DNA of 64,000 bases. It comes from Acidobacteriota bacterium. GTDB lineage: Bacteria; Acidobacteriota; Vicinamibacteria; Vicinamibacterales; SCN-69-37. The translations under genes were made by a program, and so were the position numbers. Below are positions 36,397 through 46,047 of this stretch, piece after piece. Position 1 is the first letter of the stretch. Every line of letters begins with the position of its first letter. Under the pieces are notes generated by a model that saw nothing but the letters and a program-made list of their open reading frames with translations, searched no databases and was not told the DNA's origin. The DNA is taken from contig CANIII010000020.1 of NCBI GenBank assembly GCA_947467605.1, positions 1 to 64,000 on the forward strand, given 5' to 3'.

Positions 36397-37089
36397 ATGA
36401 GTTCGAATGCCCTCGTGAACATTGTCGACGTCCACAAGTTTTTCAAACGCGGATCCGAGCGTGTGGATGTGCTGAATGGCGTCAACCTCAGCGTGGCCAA
36501 GGGCGAGTTTCTCGCGCTGATGGGCCCGTCAGGTTCCGGCAAGACGACGCTGCTGAATCTGATGGGCGGCTTGGATTCGCCCACGAGCGGTGCGGTCGAA
36601 GTGGCGGGCGTGCGCATCGACAAGCTCGGCGGCGGTGCCCTGTCGAAGTGGCGATCGAGCAACATCGGCTTCGTCTTTCAGCTCTACAACCTGCTGCCCG
36701 TGCTGACGGCAGAGAAGAACGTGGAACTGCCACTGCTGCTGACCAACCTCGGCGCATCAGAACGCAAGAAGCGAAGCGCCATTGCCTTGAAGCTCGTCGG
36801 CCTGGCCGAACGCGCCAAGCACCTGCCGCGGCAACTGTCCGGCGGTCAGGAGCAGCGTGTCGGCATCGCGCGCGCCATCGTCACCGACCCGACGCTGCTG
36901 CTGTGTGACGAGCCCACCGGTGATCTCGACCGCAAGGCCGGCGACGAAATTCTGGATCTGCTGCAGAGCCTGAATCGTGATCACGGCAAGACGATCGTGA
37001 TGGTCACGCACGATCCACGCGCTGCCGAACGCGCGACGCGGACGATTCATCTTGAGAAGGGCACGCTCATGTCGGAGGCGACGGCATGA
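36397..37089 (+). CDS. MacB/LolD-type ABC transporter ATP-binding protein
   Basis: A 230-aa ATPase with Walker [14 protein letters not shown]-loop [18 protein letters not shown] (the V-ELPLLL phrase is typical of LolD/MacB), signature [16 protein letters not shown] (Gln-Glu variant of GGQQQR), Walker [13 protein letters not shown] and H-loop VTHD. It powers the two FtsX-family permeases that follow: the first overlaps by 4 nt, the second follows 11 nt later. Export of macrolide-like compounds, lipoproteins or signals are all possible. Confidence 0.92.
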   Translation: MSSNALVNIVDVHKFFKRGSERVDVLNGVNLSVAKGEFLALMGPSGSGKTTLLNLMGGLDSPTSGAVEVAGVRIDKLGGGALSKWRSSNIGFVFQLYNLLPVLTAEKNVELPLLLTNLGASERKKRSAIALKLVGLAERAKHLPRQLSGGQEQRVGIARAIVTDPTLLLCDEPTGDLDRKAGDEILDLLQSLNRDHGKTIVMVTHDPRAAERATRTIHLEKGTLMSEATA

Positions 37090-38234
37090 AGTATTTCTCG
37101 CTGATTTGGCGGAGCCTGCTCCGCCGGAAGACGCGAACAGCGTTCACGCTGCTCATGATCTTCATCGCGTTCATCCTCTATGGCTTTCTGATGACCGTGC
37201 GCGGCGCATTCACACAGGGTGTGGAAGTGGCCAGCGCCGAGCGTCTGATCATGACGCACAAGGTGAGCCTGCTGCAGCTGCTGCCCATCTCGTACGAGCA
37301 GCAGATCCGCACCACGCCCGGTGTGACCGCGGCCACACACAGCACCTGGTTTGGCGGCACGTATCAGAACAACGCCAATCAGTTTGCGGTCATGGCGGTC
37401 GATCCGACGCCGTTCATGGCGATGTTCCCGGAGTTCAAGCTGACGGCCGCGGAGCGTCAGGCCTGGCTCGCCGACCGCCAGGGCATTATCGTCGGCCGAG
37501 ATACGGCCACGCGTTACAAGTGGAAGGTTGGGGATCGTGTGCCGATTCAGGCCACGATCTGGCAGCCGAAGCAGGGCGACACGTGGTTCTTCAACGTCTC
37601 GGGCATCTACGACGGCGACAAGAATACCGACAAGACGACATTTTATTTCCGGTACGACTACCTCGATGAGAATCGGCGCGGCGCGTACGGGCAGGTCGGT
37701 TGGTACACGATCAAGATTGCGGACCCCAACCGGTCGGCGGAAATTGGTTCGTCGATCGATGCGCAGTTCGCCAATTCGGCGGCCGAGACGAAGACGTCTC
37801 CGGAAAAGGCGTTCATGCAGGGTTTTGCGAATCAGATCGGCAACATCGGCCTGATCATGGTGGCGATTGTCAGCGTCGTGTTGCTGTTGTTGCTGCTCAA
37901 TGTTGCCAACCAGATGGGTCAGTCGGTACGTGAGCGGACGAGCGAGATCGGCGTGCTGAAGACGCTCGGGTTTTCGAATCCGCTGATTCTTGTGCTTCTG
38001 CTCTCGGAGTCGGCGTTTCTGGCCATTCTCGGAGGCGGCGCGGGTCTCGGCCTCGTGTGGCTCGGCGTCCAGAGTGGCGGCTTCAACAATTCATTCCTGC
38101 CGGTCTTCATCTTTGGCACACATGATCTGCTGGTCGGGATCGCGCTCTGCCTCAGTCTCGGCTTGCTGGCGGGCATCTTCCCGGCCACATCGGCCATGCG
38201 GTTGCGCATTACTGATGCGCTCAGAAGGAACTGA
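37086..38234 (+). CDS. FtsX/MacB-family ABC permease, first copy
   Basis: A 382-aa permease with one N-terminal helix (about residues 17-38, TAFTLLMIFIAFILYGFLM), a periplasmic domain (about 45-250) and three C-terminal helices beginning near IGLIMVAIVSVVLLLLLLNV. The phrase RERTSEIGVLKTLGFSNPLIL is the coupling-helix region of the MacB_PCD/FtsX family. It overlaps the ATPase gene by 4 nt. It and the next protein probably form a heterodimer. Confidence 0.9.
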   Translation: MKYFSLIWRSLLRRKTRTAFTLLMIFIAFILYGFLMTVRGAFTQGVEVASAERLIMTHKVSLLQLLPISYEQQIRTTPGVTAATHSTWFGGTYQNNANQFAVMAVDPTPFMAMFPEFKLTAAERQAWLADRQGIIVGRDTATRYKWKVGDRVPIQATIWQPKQGDTWFFNVSGIYDGDKNTDKTTFYFRYDYLDENRRGAYGQVGWYTIKIADPNRSAEIGSSIDAQFANSAAETKTSPEKAFMQGFANQIGNIGLIMVAIVSVVLLLLLLNVANQMGQSVRERTSEIGVLKTLGFSNPLILVLLLSESAFLAILGGGAGLGLVWLGVQSGGFNNSFLPVFIFGTHDLLVGIALCLSLGLLAGIFPATSAMRLRITDALRRN

Positions 38235-38245
38235 GGACAGCGATC

Positions 38246-39436
38246 ATGTTCAAGTGGATTAGCCAGACCATTGCGGTCACGCTGCTCAGCATCCGCACGA
38301 TCCCGAAGCGCGCGAGCTCATCGGCCGTGGCGATGGCCGGTATCGCCGGCGTCGTCATTGTCTTCATCGCCGTGTTGTCGATCGGCGAGGGGTTCAAGGC
38401 CGCGATGACTGAGGCCGGGTCGCCGTCGCGCGCGATCGTGCTGCGCGCCGGAGCCGACTCGGAGATGTCGAGCGGTCTGTCGGGGCCGGAGACGGATCTG
38501 ATCAAGCAGGCGCCGGGCGTGTTGCTCGACAGCAACCATCCGGTGGCCAGCGCGGAACTCTTCGTCATCATCGATCGCAACAAGATCACGACGGGCACGG
38601 CCGCGAACGTTCCGCTGCGCGGGATCGAGTCGACGGCGATGCAGGTGCGTGACGAAGTGAAGCTCACGGAGGGCCGGATGTTTCAGTTCGGCACCAACGA
38701 AGCTATCGTTGGCCGCTCTGCGCTGGGCCAGTTTGCCGGCCTCGACCTCAACTCGGAAATCAAGTCAGGTCAGTTGACGTTGAAGATTGTCGGCGTGTTT
38801 GATGCAAAGGGCAGCGCCGCGGAAAGCGAGCTCTGGGCCGACACGAAGCTGATCCAGAACGTGTATCGCCGAGGCAACTCGTATCAGTCAGTGCTGGTCA
38901 AACTCGACTCGCCGGCGTCATTCGACACGTTCAAGAACGCACTGACCACAAACCCGCAGCTGAACGTGCAGGTCAAGAAGGAAACGGAGTACTACGCCGC
39001 GCAGTCCGAGACGATGACGGCGCTGATCAAGGGCATAGGCTACACGATCGCGTTTCTCATGGGCATGGGCGCTGTGTTCGGGGCGATTCTCACCATGAAC
39101 ACGGCCGTGTCGGCGCGCACGCGCGAGATTGCGACATTGCGTGCGCTGGGCTTCAACACCATTTCGGTACTGATTTCCGTGCTGGGCGAATCGATGGCGC
39201 TGGCGGCCCTCGGCGGGCTGGCGGGCGGCCTGTTGGGCTTCTTTGCGTTCAACGGCTACCAGACGTCGACAATGAACTTCCAGACGTTCAGCCAGATCGC
39301 GTTCGCCTTTCGCGTGACGCCATCGTTGCTGACGCAGGGCCTGACCTACGCGCTGATCATGGGCTTCATCGGCGGTGTCTTCCCGGCCATTCGTGCGGCG
39401 AGATTGCCGATTCCGTCGGCGCTGCGAGAATTGTAG
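38246..39436 (+). CDS. FtsX/MacB-family ABC permease, second copy
   Basis: A 396-aa permease with the same layout as its neighbour: an N-terminal helix (about residues 27-50), a periplasmic domain to about residue 260, then three helices. The coupling region reads SARTREIATLRALGFNTISVLISVLGE. It lies 11 nt after the first permease. The two share topology but only modest sequence likeness, so they look like an old duplication. The convergent peroxiredoxin stop is 4 nt away. Confidence 0.9.
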   Translation: MFKWISQTIAVTLLSIRTIPKRASSSAVAMAGIAGVVIVFIAVLSIGEGFKAAMTEAGSPSRAIVLRAGADSEMSSGLSGPETDLIKQAPGVLLDSNHPVASAELFVIIDRNKITTGTAANVPLRGIESTAMQVRDEVKLTEGRMFQFGTNEAIVGRSALGQFAGLDLNSEIKSGQLTLKIVGVFDAKGSAAESELWADTKLIQNVYRRGNSYQSVLVKLDSPASFDTFKNALTTNPQLNVQVKKETEYYAAQSETMTALIKGIGYTIAFLMGMGAVFGAILTMNTAVSARTREIATLRALGFNTISVLISVLGESMALAALGGLAGGLLGFFAFNGYQTSTMNFQTFSQIAFAFRVTPSLLTQGLTYALIMGFIGGVFPAIRAARLPIPSALREL

Positions 39437-39440
39437 AGCG

Positions 39441-39914
39441 CTACGACAGCGAACGCAGGACCTTCATCAAGTCCTCTTGCGGCGGCTGTTGCGGGATGTC
39501 GTATTTCGCGGCCCACGCAATCTTGCCGTTTTTGTCGACCACGAAAATTGCGCGCTCGGGAATGCCATCCTCGCGCAAGACACCGTAGGCCTTGGCGACT
39601 TCACCTTTCGGATGAAAGTCGGAGAGCAGATCGAACGAGATGCCGCCGAGCGACTCGGCCCAGGCTTTCTTTGACGGGCCGGCATCGCAGCTGATGCTCA
39701 GGATATGTGCACCCGCGGCATCGAAGTCTGCTTTGCTCTGCTCGTACGTCCGCATCTGCGTGCTGCACACCGGCGTAAACACCAGCGGGTGAAAGGCGAT
39801 GACGACGTGCTGACGACCTCGGAAATCCGAGAGCTTGACGGGCTTGCGGTCCTGGTTGGGGAGCTCAAAATCGGGCGCCACCGCGCCCACCGACAGTGGT
39901 TGAGTGTTTGCCAT
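39441..39914 (-). CDS. AhpC/TSA-family peroxiredoxin (AhpE/BCP-like)
   Basis: A 157-aa thiol peroxidase that reduces peroxides with a peroxidatic cysteine. The active-site motif P43-xxx-T47-xx-C50 is in [14 protein letters not shown] second Cys (in [13 protein letters not shown], about residue 77) may act as the resolving residue. Other family parts are [19 protein letters not shown] and [14 protein letters not shown]. The product is cytoplasmic with no signal peptide. It is divergent from the UPF0182 gene, with 29 nt between starts. Confidence 0.92.
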   Translation of the reverse strand: MANTQPLSVGAVAPDFELPNQDRKPVKLSDFRGRQHVVIAFHPLVFTPVCSTQMRTYEQSKADFDAAGAHILSISCDAGPSKKAWAESLGGISFDLLSDFHPKGEVAKAYGVLREDGIPERAIFVVDKNGKIAWAAKYDIPQQPPQEDLMKVLRSLS

Positions 39915-39943
39915 ACCGCTATGACTTGTACCACACTCATTCG

Positions 39944-42763
39944 ATGCGCTCGCGGAGCCTGACGGGCCTGTTCTTTCTGGCGGTGATCGCGCTACTTGCG
40001 ATCCCGTCTTTCTCGATCTACTACACGGACTGGCTCTGGTTTAAGGAGCTGGGATACACGCAGGTCTTCCTGCAGTCGATCAACGCCCAGGGAGCGGTGT
40101 TCGTCAGCGTATTTTCGGTGGCATTCGCATTTCTCTACGGCAATCTGCGCATCGCGCAGGTCGGCCTGAAGGTTTCGAGCCTCGTCTTTGGTCACAGCGC
40201 GGATGGCCGACCCGTATCGATCGAGCGAAGCGGGCTCGCGCGGATTGCGCTGGTTGGATCCACGATCCTTTCGGCGATGTTGGCCATCTCGTCGGCCGCG
40301 GATTGGATGAGCTGGATCTCGTTCTTCCGCGCCGTCCCCTTCGGCATCACCGATCCACTGCTCGGTCGCGACGTGTCGTTCTACGTCTTCCGCCTGCCCG
40401 TGCTTGATGCCATGCGTCAACAGGCGTTGCTCGTCACGGTGCTCTCACTGGCGGGTTCGGGCTTCATCTACCTCATGAGTGGCAGCGTCACGGCGGAGCC
40501 GCGCTACGGCATCGCGTTCTGGCCACGGCTGCGACTCGGTCAGCAGGCACGCCGGCATCTGTCCTGGCTCGTCGCGATCGGTCTGGCGCTGATGGCGTGG
40601 GGCGCATGGCTGGATCTACCGCGCATGCTGATCACGCCGGCTTCGGGCGATACAGCCGCGGTGATGCTTGGCGCCTCGTATGCGGATGCCCACGCGATCA
40701 TGCCGATCCTGCGGCTGAAGATCGTGATCCTGTCGGCCGGCAGCCTCCTGGCGATCTGGCATGGATTGAGTTCGCAGCGTTGGCCGGTGCCGTTCGCGCT
40801 GGCGGTCTACTTCGTCACCACCATCGGCGGCTCGCTGTATGGCTCGTTCATTCAGCAGTTCGTCGTCACACCGAATGAACAGGACAAAGAGCAGCCGTAT
40901 ATCGTGCACAACATCGCGGCCACACGTCACGCGTACGCGCTCGACCGCGTGGACGAACGCGAGCTGACGGGCGATGCGGAGCTGCAGCCGAAGGACATCA
41001 TCGCGAATGCCGAGACCATCGCGAACGTGCGACTGTGGGATCACCAGCCGCTGTTGCAGACCTTCGCGCAGATTCAGGAAATCCGCACATACTACGACTT
41101 CCTCTCGGTCGACAACGACCGCTACTGGATCAACGGCAGGCAGCGCCAGGTCATGCTCTCCGCGCGCGAGCTCAACACTGACAGCCTGCCGAACCAGTCG
41201 TGGGTCAACAACCGATTGAGCTTTACCCATGGCTACGGCCTGACGCTCGGCCCGGTGAATCAGGTGACGACCGAAGGGCTGCCGGTGCTCTTCATCCGCG
41301 ATTTGCCGCCCAAGTCCACGGCAGATCTGCCGGTCACGGAACCGAGCATCTACTTCGGCGAGCAGTCGAGTAACTACGTGCTCGTCAAGACCAACACTCA
41401 GGAATTTCACTATCCGAAGAGTACGTCGAAGGTTGGCGAAGAGAACGTGATGACGACCTACGCCGGCACAGGCGGCGTGGAGGTCGGCGGCCGTTTCCGG
41501 CGCATGCTGCTCGCGGCGCGATTCGGCAGCATGGAGATCTTCGTCACCAACCAGTTGCGCAAGGACAGCCGGATCCTCTTTCATCGGCAAATCCTCGATC
41601 GCGTGAAACAGATCGCACCGTTTCTCGAGTACGACCGCGACCCGTACATGGTCGTCGATGGTGGCCGGCTCTTCTGGATCATCGACGCCTACACGGCAAC
41701 CGCCAACTACCCGTACTCGGCTCGCGTGATGTCCAAGTCGGGCGAGCGCATCAACTACATTCGCAACTCAGTGAAGGCCGTCGTAGACGCGTTTAACGGC
41801 ACGACGACGTTCTATTTGGCAGAGCCGACCGATCCGCTGGCGCTGACAATTGCCAATATCTTTCCGAAGCTGTTTACGCCGATGAGCGAGATGCCGGCGA
41901 GTCTCCGCCAGCACGTGCGGTATCCCGAGGACATCTTCGCAATTCAATCCGCGGTGTTCGCGACGTACCACATGACGAATCCCGGCGTCTTCTACAACAA
42001 GGAAGATCAGTGGCAGGTGCCGGTGCTCGATGCCGGCGACCACTCCACGCAGTCAATTCAGCCGTACTACACGATCATGAAGCTACCGGGCGAGAAACAC
42101 CCGGAGTTCATTCAGATGCTGCCGTTCACGCCGCGGTTGAAAGACAACCTCTCGGCCTGGATGGTCGCGCGCAGTGACGGCGATCAGTACGGCAAGCTGC
42201 GCGTGTATCAGTTCCCCAAGCAGAGCCTGATCTTCGGGCCGAGCCAGATTGAAGCGAAGATCAATCAGGACCAGCTCATCTCGCCGCAGATCACGCTGTG
42301 GAACCAACAGGGATCGACGGTGAAGTTCGGCACGCTGCTCGTGATTCCGATCGAAGAGTCGCTGCTCTACGTACGCCCGCTGTATCTGCGGTCGTCGACC
42401 GGCAAGATCCCTGAACTCAAACGCGTCATCGTGGCCTACGGCAGCCGGATCGTCATGCGCGAGACCCTGACGCGCGCGCTGGTCGAGATTTTTGGGCCGT
42501 CAATTGCGTCGGCGCTTGAACCGGATCGTCTCGAGAACTCGGCCACGTCCGTGATCGAGTCGAGCTCGAGCATGCCGGAGGCCGTGGAGACCGACATCGC
42601 GTCGGATGCCACGCTGTCGCAACTGGCCACGGAGCTGTCGGTCGCCATCGATCGCGCGGACAAGGCGCTACGCGAGGGCGACTTCGCCAGGTACGGCGAT
42701 GAGCAGAAGCTCGTGCACGAACTCGTCGCGCGGATGAAGGCGCTGAAAAAAGCCGGGAGTTAA
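39944..42763 (+). CDS. UPF0182-family large membrane protein
   Basis: A 939-aa protein with seven or more helices in the first about 300 residues and a large extracytoplasmic part. The family marks are [19 protein letters not shown] at the N-terminus and the central [19 protein letters not shown], followed by [12 protein letters not shown] and [13 protein letters not shown]. The function of UPF0182 is unknown. ATG 39944 is taken because the first helix starts right after it; an upstream frame extension overlaps the peroxiredoxin start. The last four codons (KAGS) and stop lie in the shared terminator palindrome. Confidence 0.92.
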   Translation: MRSRSLTGLFFLAVIALLAIPSFSIYYTDWLWFKELGYTQVFLQSINAQGAVFVSVFSVAFAFLYGNLRIAQVGLKVSSLVFGHSADGRPVSIERSGLARIALVGSTILSAMLAISSAADWMSWISFFRAVPFGITDPLLGRDVSFYVFRLPVLDAMRQQALLVTVLSLAGSGFIYLMSGSVTAEPRYGIAFWPRLRLGQQARRHLSWLVAIGLALMAWGAWLDLPRMLITPASGDTAAVMLGASYADAHAIMPILRLKIVILSAGSLLAIWHGLSSQRWPVPFALAVYFVTTIGGSLYGSFIQQFVVTPNEQDKEQPYIVHNIAATRHAYALDRVDERELTGDAELQPKDIIANAETIANVRLWDHQPLLQTFAQIQEIRTYYDFLSVDNDRYWINGRQRQVMLSARELNTDSLPNQSWVNNRLSFTHGYGLTLGPVNQVTTEGLPVLFIRDLPPKSTADLPVTEPSIYFGEQSSNYVLVKTNTQEFHYPKSTSKVGEENVMTTYAGTGGVEVGGRFRRMLLAARFGSMEIFVTNQLRKDSRILFHRQILDRVKQIAPFLEYDRDPYMVVDGGRLFWIIDAYTATANYPYSARVMSKSGERINYIRNSVKAVVDAFNGTTTFYLAEPTDPLALTIANIFPKLFTPMSEMPASLRQHVRYPEDIFAIQSAVFATYHMTNPGVFYNKEDQWQVPVLDAGDHSTQSIQPYYTIMKLPGEKHPEFIQMLPFTPRLKDNLSAWMVARSDGDQYGKLRVYQFPKQSLIFGPSQIEAKINQDQLISPQITLWNQQGSTVKFGTLLVIPIEESLLYVRPLYLRSSTGKIPELKRVIVAYGSRIVMRETLTRALVEIFGPSIASALEPDRLENSATSVIESSSSMPEAVETDIASDATLSQLATELSVAIDRADKALREGDFARYGDEQKLVHELVARMKALKKAGS

Positions 42764-42798
42764 TTGGGAGATTTTCCCCAATTAACTCCCGGCTTTTT
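42747..42798. terminator. Bidirectional terminator, perfect 22-bp arms, 8-nt loop
   Basis: Arms 42747-42768 and 42777-42798 are exact reverse complements, with A-tract and T-tract at their outer ends, so the hairpin works for both strands. It contains the stop codons of both convergent genes and encodes KAGS-stop at the end of each. Confidence 0.93.
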
Positions 42799-44185
42799 CT
42801 AGTACCCGCAAGATCGCTGCCGCCGATTTCTCGATGTCGTCGGCGGTCGTTGACCAGTTGCTCACGGCGACGCGCATGGCGACCATCCCGTGCCAGGTCG
42901 TACCGCCGAGCCAACACGTCCCCTCGTCCTGCACGCCGGCAATCACGGCCTTGGTCAGCGCATCTGCGTCGCGGCCAGGCACTTCACATCGCACCAGCAC
43001 CTGATTGAGGACGACGTCGTTGAGGATGCGGATGTGGGGATGGACCTTAAGGAGATCTGCCATCAGGGCCGCGTGGCGGCAGCAGCGATCGATGAGGTCG
43101 CCGACGCCGGTGGTGCCGAGCGACCGCAGTGCGGCGTAGATCGGCACGGCGCGACCGCGACGTGACTCTTCAGGCACGAACTCATGTGGGTCACGTTCAA
43201 CTGCGGTGGCCACGATGTAGGCCGCCGAGAGTGACATCGCGCTGCGATGCGCGTCCGGATGCGCGACGAACACGATGCCGCTGTCGTAGGGCACGTTCAG
43301 CCATTTGTGGCCGTCTGTGGCGATGGAGTCGGCGCGGCTGATGCCCGCGACCAAGTGGGCACGAGCTGGAGATGTCGCCGCCCACAGCCCGAACGCGCCA
43401 TCGACGTGCAGCCAGATCGGTCGTGAATGCACCTGGCGTGCTTGGTCGACAGCCGTCGCGATGTGATCGAGCGGATCGAACGCGCCCGTGTTGACGTTGC
43501 CGGCCTGCGCACAGACGATGGCGGGCCCGGAGGTGGCGGCAAGCGTCTCGCGAATAGTGTCGGCGCGCATCCGGCCTTGTGCATCTGCCGGCACGCGGAT
43601 GGCGGTGGCGGCACCGAAGCCCAGTAGTCGCAGCGCCATGAAGATCGTGTAGTGCGATTCGTCCGATGTGATTACGGTGACAGTGGGCGCACCGGCCAGG
43701 CCCTGCGCTTCCACATCCCACCCGGCCTCACGCAGCACGTGGTGACGCGCTGCGGCCAGCGCGGTGAAGTTCGCCATCTGGCAACCCGTCACAAAACCCA
43801 CCGACATCGTTTCCGGGAGCCCAGCGAGCGACTTCAGCCATTCGGCTGTGATGTCTTCCACAACTGATACGAGCGGCGAGAGCGCGTAGACGCCGGCGTT
43901 CTGGTCCCACGCCGAGACAAGCCAGTCCGCAGCGACGGCGGCCGGCAGACAACCACCGATCACGAAGCCGAAGTAGCGGGGACCTGAAGAGGCCACGGTG
44001 CCGCGTGTGGCGGCCGCCGCGAGGCGATCGACGATCGACTCCGGTGTCTCGCCGGTGGTGCCGAGGGCGCCTCCCAGCGTCGCTCGAAGCTCGGCACTGG
44101 TCATTGTGGCTTTCACCGGCCGATCGGCCACCTGGCTGATGTAGTTGACGGCGTGGGCCGAGGTGCGTGGGAGGAGGTCCTTCAT
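42782..44185 (-). CDS. PLP-dependent decarboxylase (group II, aromatic-type)
   Basis: A 467-aa group II amino-acid decarboxylase (DDC/tyrosine decarboxylase-like). The PLP lysine is K294 in TDGHKWLNVPYDSG, with the supporting HVDGAFGLWA Asp motif about 30 residues earlier and the FVTGCQMANFTAL phosphate/cofactor loop near residue 135. Aromatic residues gate the substrate in this family, but I cannot tell whether it acts on tryptophan, tyrosine, glutamate or another amino acid. ATG 44185 overlaps the stop of the MBL-fold gene by 4 nt, so the two are coupled. The C-terminus KAGS comes from the terminator palindrome. Confidence 0.88.
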   Translation of the reverse strand: MKDLLPRTSAHAVNYISQVADRPVKATMTSAELRATLGGALGTTGETPESIVDRLAAAATRGTVASSGPRYFGFVIGGCLPAAVAADWLVSAWDQNAGVYALSPLVSVVEDITAEWLKSLAGLPETMSVGFVTGCQMANFTALAAARHHVLREAGWDVEAQGLAGAPTVTVITSDESHYTIFMALRLLGFGAATAIRVPADAQGRMRADTIRETLAATSGPAIVCAQAGNVNTGAFDPLDHIATAVDQARQVHSRPIWLHVDGAFGLWAATSPARAHLVAGISRADSIATDGHKWLNVPYDSGIVFVAHPDAHRSAMSLSAAYIVATAVERDPHEFVPEESRRGRAVPIYAALRSLGTTGVGDLIDRCCRHAALMADLLKVHPHIRILNDVVLNQVLVRCEVPGRDADALTKAVIAGVQDEGTCWLGGTTWHGMVAMRVAVSNWSTTADDIEKSAAAILRVLEKAGS

Positions 44186-45099
44186 TTCGCGTCCTTCTTC
44201 GTCCAATAGCGAGCGAGGCCAGACCACGAGAAGTCGAACCGCCCCGCGCGAGCGTAGGCGTCAACTTCCTCGCGACCAGCCGAGCGCACCAGTTCTTCGG
44301 TCACGCCCACCGCAAACGCCGCAGCGCGCTCTTCGTCGCTGCCGTCTGTGGCGAGCGACGCGCGGACGCGCGCACTCCAGTCGTCGGTGCGTTTCCACAG
44401 ATCTTGAAAATGCACACGCGGCGCCGATTGCGGACCGAAGTGTGTGAGAAAGAGCACATCGGGATTCCAGTCGAGAATGGTCTGGGTGCTCTGACGCCAG
44501 GCGTCGAGGTCGATGTCGGGTGGCGGCGTCGGTGGCACCACGACGCGTCCACTCGATCGACACATGCCGGCGGTGTCTCCGACGAACGCAATCTTGGACG
44601 CCGGCAGAAAGTAGCTCACGTGATGCCACGCATGGCCCGGCGTCCACGCGATGTCCACATCGTGCCCCACCACAGTGGCGCGGCCGCGATCGCCGATCGT
44701 GTCGATGTTGGCGGCCGGCACCGGCAGGATCTCGCCCCACAGTCGATCCATGTCGGCACCATAGAGCCGGGTCGCGCTGGCCAACAGCCTCGACGGATCG
44801 ATCATGTGCGCGGCACCGCGCTCGTGCACGATCACGCGCGCGGTCGGACATTCCTTGAGCAGCGTGCCCACGCTGGCCGCATGGTCGAGGTGAATGTGGG
44901 TGATCAGGATCGAGCGAATGTCAGCAGTCGAATATCCGCGCGCTCCGAGCGCCGCCCGCAACACCGGCAGTGATGTCGTCGGTCCGGGATCCACGAGCGC
45001 GACGCCATCAGCACCGTGCAAGAGACCGGTCGCGATGATGCCAGGTTGGCCGATGAAGTGGAGATCAAAGTAGTCGACGCCGGGGGCGAGAGGGGTCAT
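44182..45099 (-). CDS. MBL-fold metallo-hydrolase
   Basis: A 305-aa cytoplasmic metallo-beta-lactamase-fold hydrolase. Metal ligands are HIHLDHAASVG (HxHxDH), TPGHAWHHVSYF and FVGDTAGM. The C-terminal 90 residues are helical, as in glyoxalase II-like members. The start MTPLAPGVDYFDL fits the family beginning; an in-frame extension upstream is not conserved and lies past the -10-like TAGGAT. Coupling to the decarboxylase suggests a shared pathway, for example removal of a reactive thioester or aldehyde product, but that is a guess. Confidence 0.83.
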   Translation of the reverse strand: MTPLAPGVDYFDLHFIGQPGIIATGLLHGADGVALVDPGPTTSLPVLRAALGARGYSTADIRSILITHIHLDHAASVGTLLKECPTARVIVHERGAAHMIDPSRLLASATRLYGADMDRLWGEILPVPAANIDTIGDRGRATVVGHDVDIAWTPGHAWHHVSYFLPASKIAFVGDTAGMCRSSGRVVVPPTPPPDIDLDAWRQSTQTILDWNPDVLFLTHFGPQSAPRVHFQDLWKRTDDWSARVRASLATDGSDEERAAAFAVGVTEELVRSAGREEVDAYARAGRFDFSWSGLARYWTKKDAK

Positions 45100-45109
45100 T
45101 CTGAGGGAG

Positions 45110-45116
45110 TATCCTA
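45110..45116. promoter_or_regulatory. Overlapping -10 elements on both strands
   Basis: The seven bases tatccta give TATCCT on the plus strand (26 nt before the PPK2 ATG) and TAGGAT on the minus strand (11 nt before the MBL-fold ATG). Divergent use of one site is implied. Confidence 0.4.
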
Positions 45117-45141
45117 ACGCGCTCCGCAGATCGAGGTCCCC

Positions 45142-46026
45142 ATGAAAGGCATTCGCAAGATCGCTGACCGTCTCATCGCGCCACCAGGCAAGAAGATCTC
45201 GCTCAAACACTTTGATCCGCGATGGACGGGCAAGTTCAAGGACGCATCACTGGCACCGGCGCTGTTGGCCGATGGCGTGCAGAGGCTCGCCAAGCTGCAA
45301 GACACGCTCTACGCGCACGATCAGTATTCCGTGCTCGTCATCTTTCAGGCGATGGACGCCGCGGGCAAAGACGGCACGATCCGCCATGTGATGTCGGGTC
45401 TCAACCCGCAGGGATGCCAGGTCTTCAGCTTCAAAGCGCCGTCATCCGAAGAGCGTGACCACACATATCTCTGGCGGTCGGTGAAAGCGTTGCCGGAGCG
45501 CGGCCGCATCGGCATCCACAACCGCTCGCACTACGAAGAAGTGCTGGTCGCGCGCGTGCATCCGGAGATCCTGCAGGGACAGCGGCTGCCGGCGGCCGCG
45601 ACGAACAACAAGGACATCTGGAAGCATCGATTCAAAGAGATCAACGACTTCGAACATCACCTCGTCAGAAACGGCACGATCGTCCTGAAGTTCTTCCTCA
45701 ACGTGTCGAAGGCCGAGCAGAAGCGCCGCTTTCTCGAGCGCATCGAAGATCCGTCGAAGAACTGGAAGTTCTCTGCCGGCGATGTGAAAGAACGTGCGCT
45801 CTGGAAAGACTACATGCGCGCATACGAAGACGTGTTCACACATACGAGCACGAAGTGGGCACCGTGGTACATCATCCCCGCCGATAACAAGTGGTTCATG
45901 CGCTTGTCCGTGGCCGGCATCCTGTGCCGCACGCTCGAATCATTGAACCTCGAGTATCCGAAACTCGGCAAAGTACAGATGAAGGAGCTGATGGACGCAC
46001 GTCAGGTCCTGATGCGCGAGAAATAG
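45142..46026 (+). CDS. ppk2: Polyphosphate kinase 2 (polyphosphate:nucleotide phosphotransferase)
   Basis: A 294-aa PPK2-family enzyme that moves phosphate between polyphosphate and nucleotides. Walker A is AMDAAGKDGTI (G75-K76-D77-G78), the lid module holds RSVKALPERGRIGIHNRSHYEEVLVARVHPE, and Walker B-like FFLNVSKAEQKRRFLERIEDPSKNWKFS follows. The length and motifs fit the one-domain class that uses ADP or AMP. The purine stretch gaggt lies 4 nt before the ATG. The protein could regenerate nucleoside triphosphates during energy stress. Confidence 0.93.
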   Translation: MKGIRKIADRLIAPPGKKISLKHFDPRWTGKFKDASLAPALLADGVQRLAKLQDTLYAHDQYSVLVIFQAMDAAGKDGTIRHVMSGLNPQGCQVFSFKAPSSEERDHTYLWRSVKALPERGRIGIHNRSHYEEVLVARVHPEILQGQRLPAAATNNKDIWKHRFKEINDFEHHLVRNGTIVLKFFLNVSKAEQKRRFLERIEDPSKNWKFSAGDVKERALWKDYMRAYEDVFTHTSTKWAPWYIIPADNKWFMRLSVAGILCRTLESLNLEYPKLGKVQMKELMDARQVLMREK

Positions 46027-46032
46027 GAGACC

Positions 46033-46038
46033 TAGTAT
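46033..46038 (+). promoter_or_regulatory. -10-like TAGTAT before the thioredoxin-like gene
   Basis: TAGTAT ends 9 nt before the ATG at 46048 but only 3 nt before the GTG at 46042, so the ATG is the better start. Confidence 0.4.
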
Positions 46039-46047
46039 CCTGTGAGC

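Noticed and set aside
39896..39943. GTG/ATG extension of the UPF0182 protein upstream of 39944
   Set aside because: It would overlap the divergent peroxiredoxin start and adds polar residues before the first helix.
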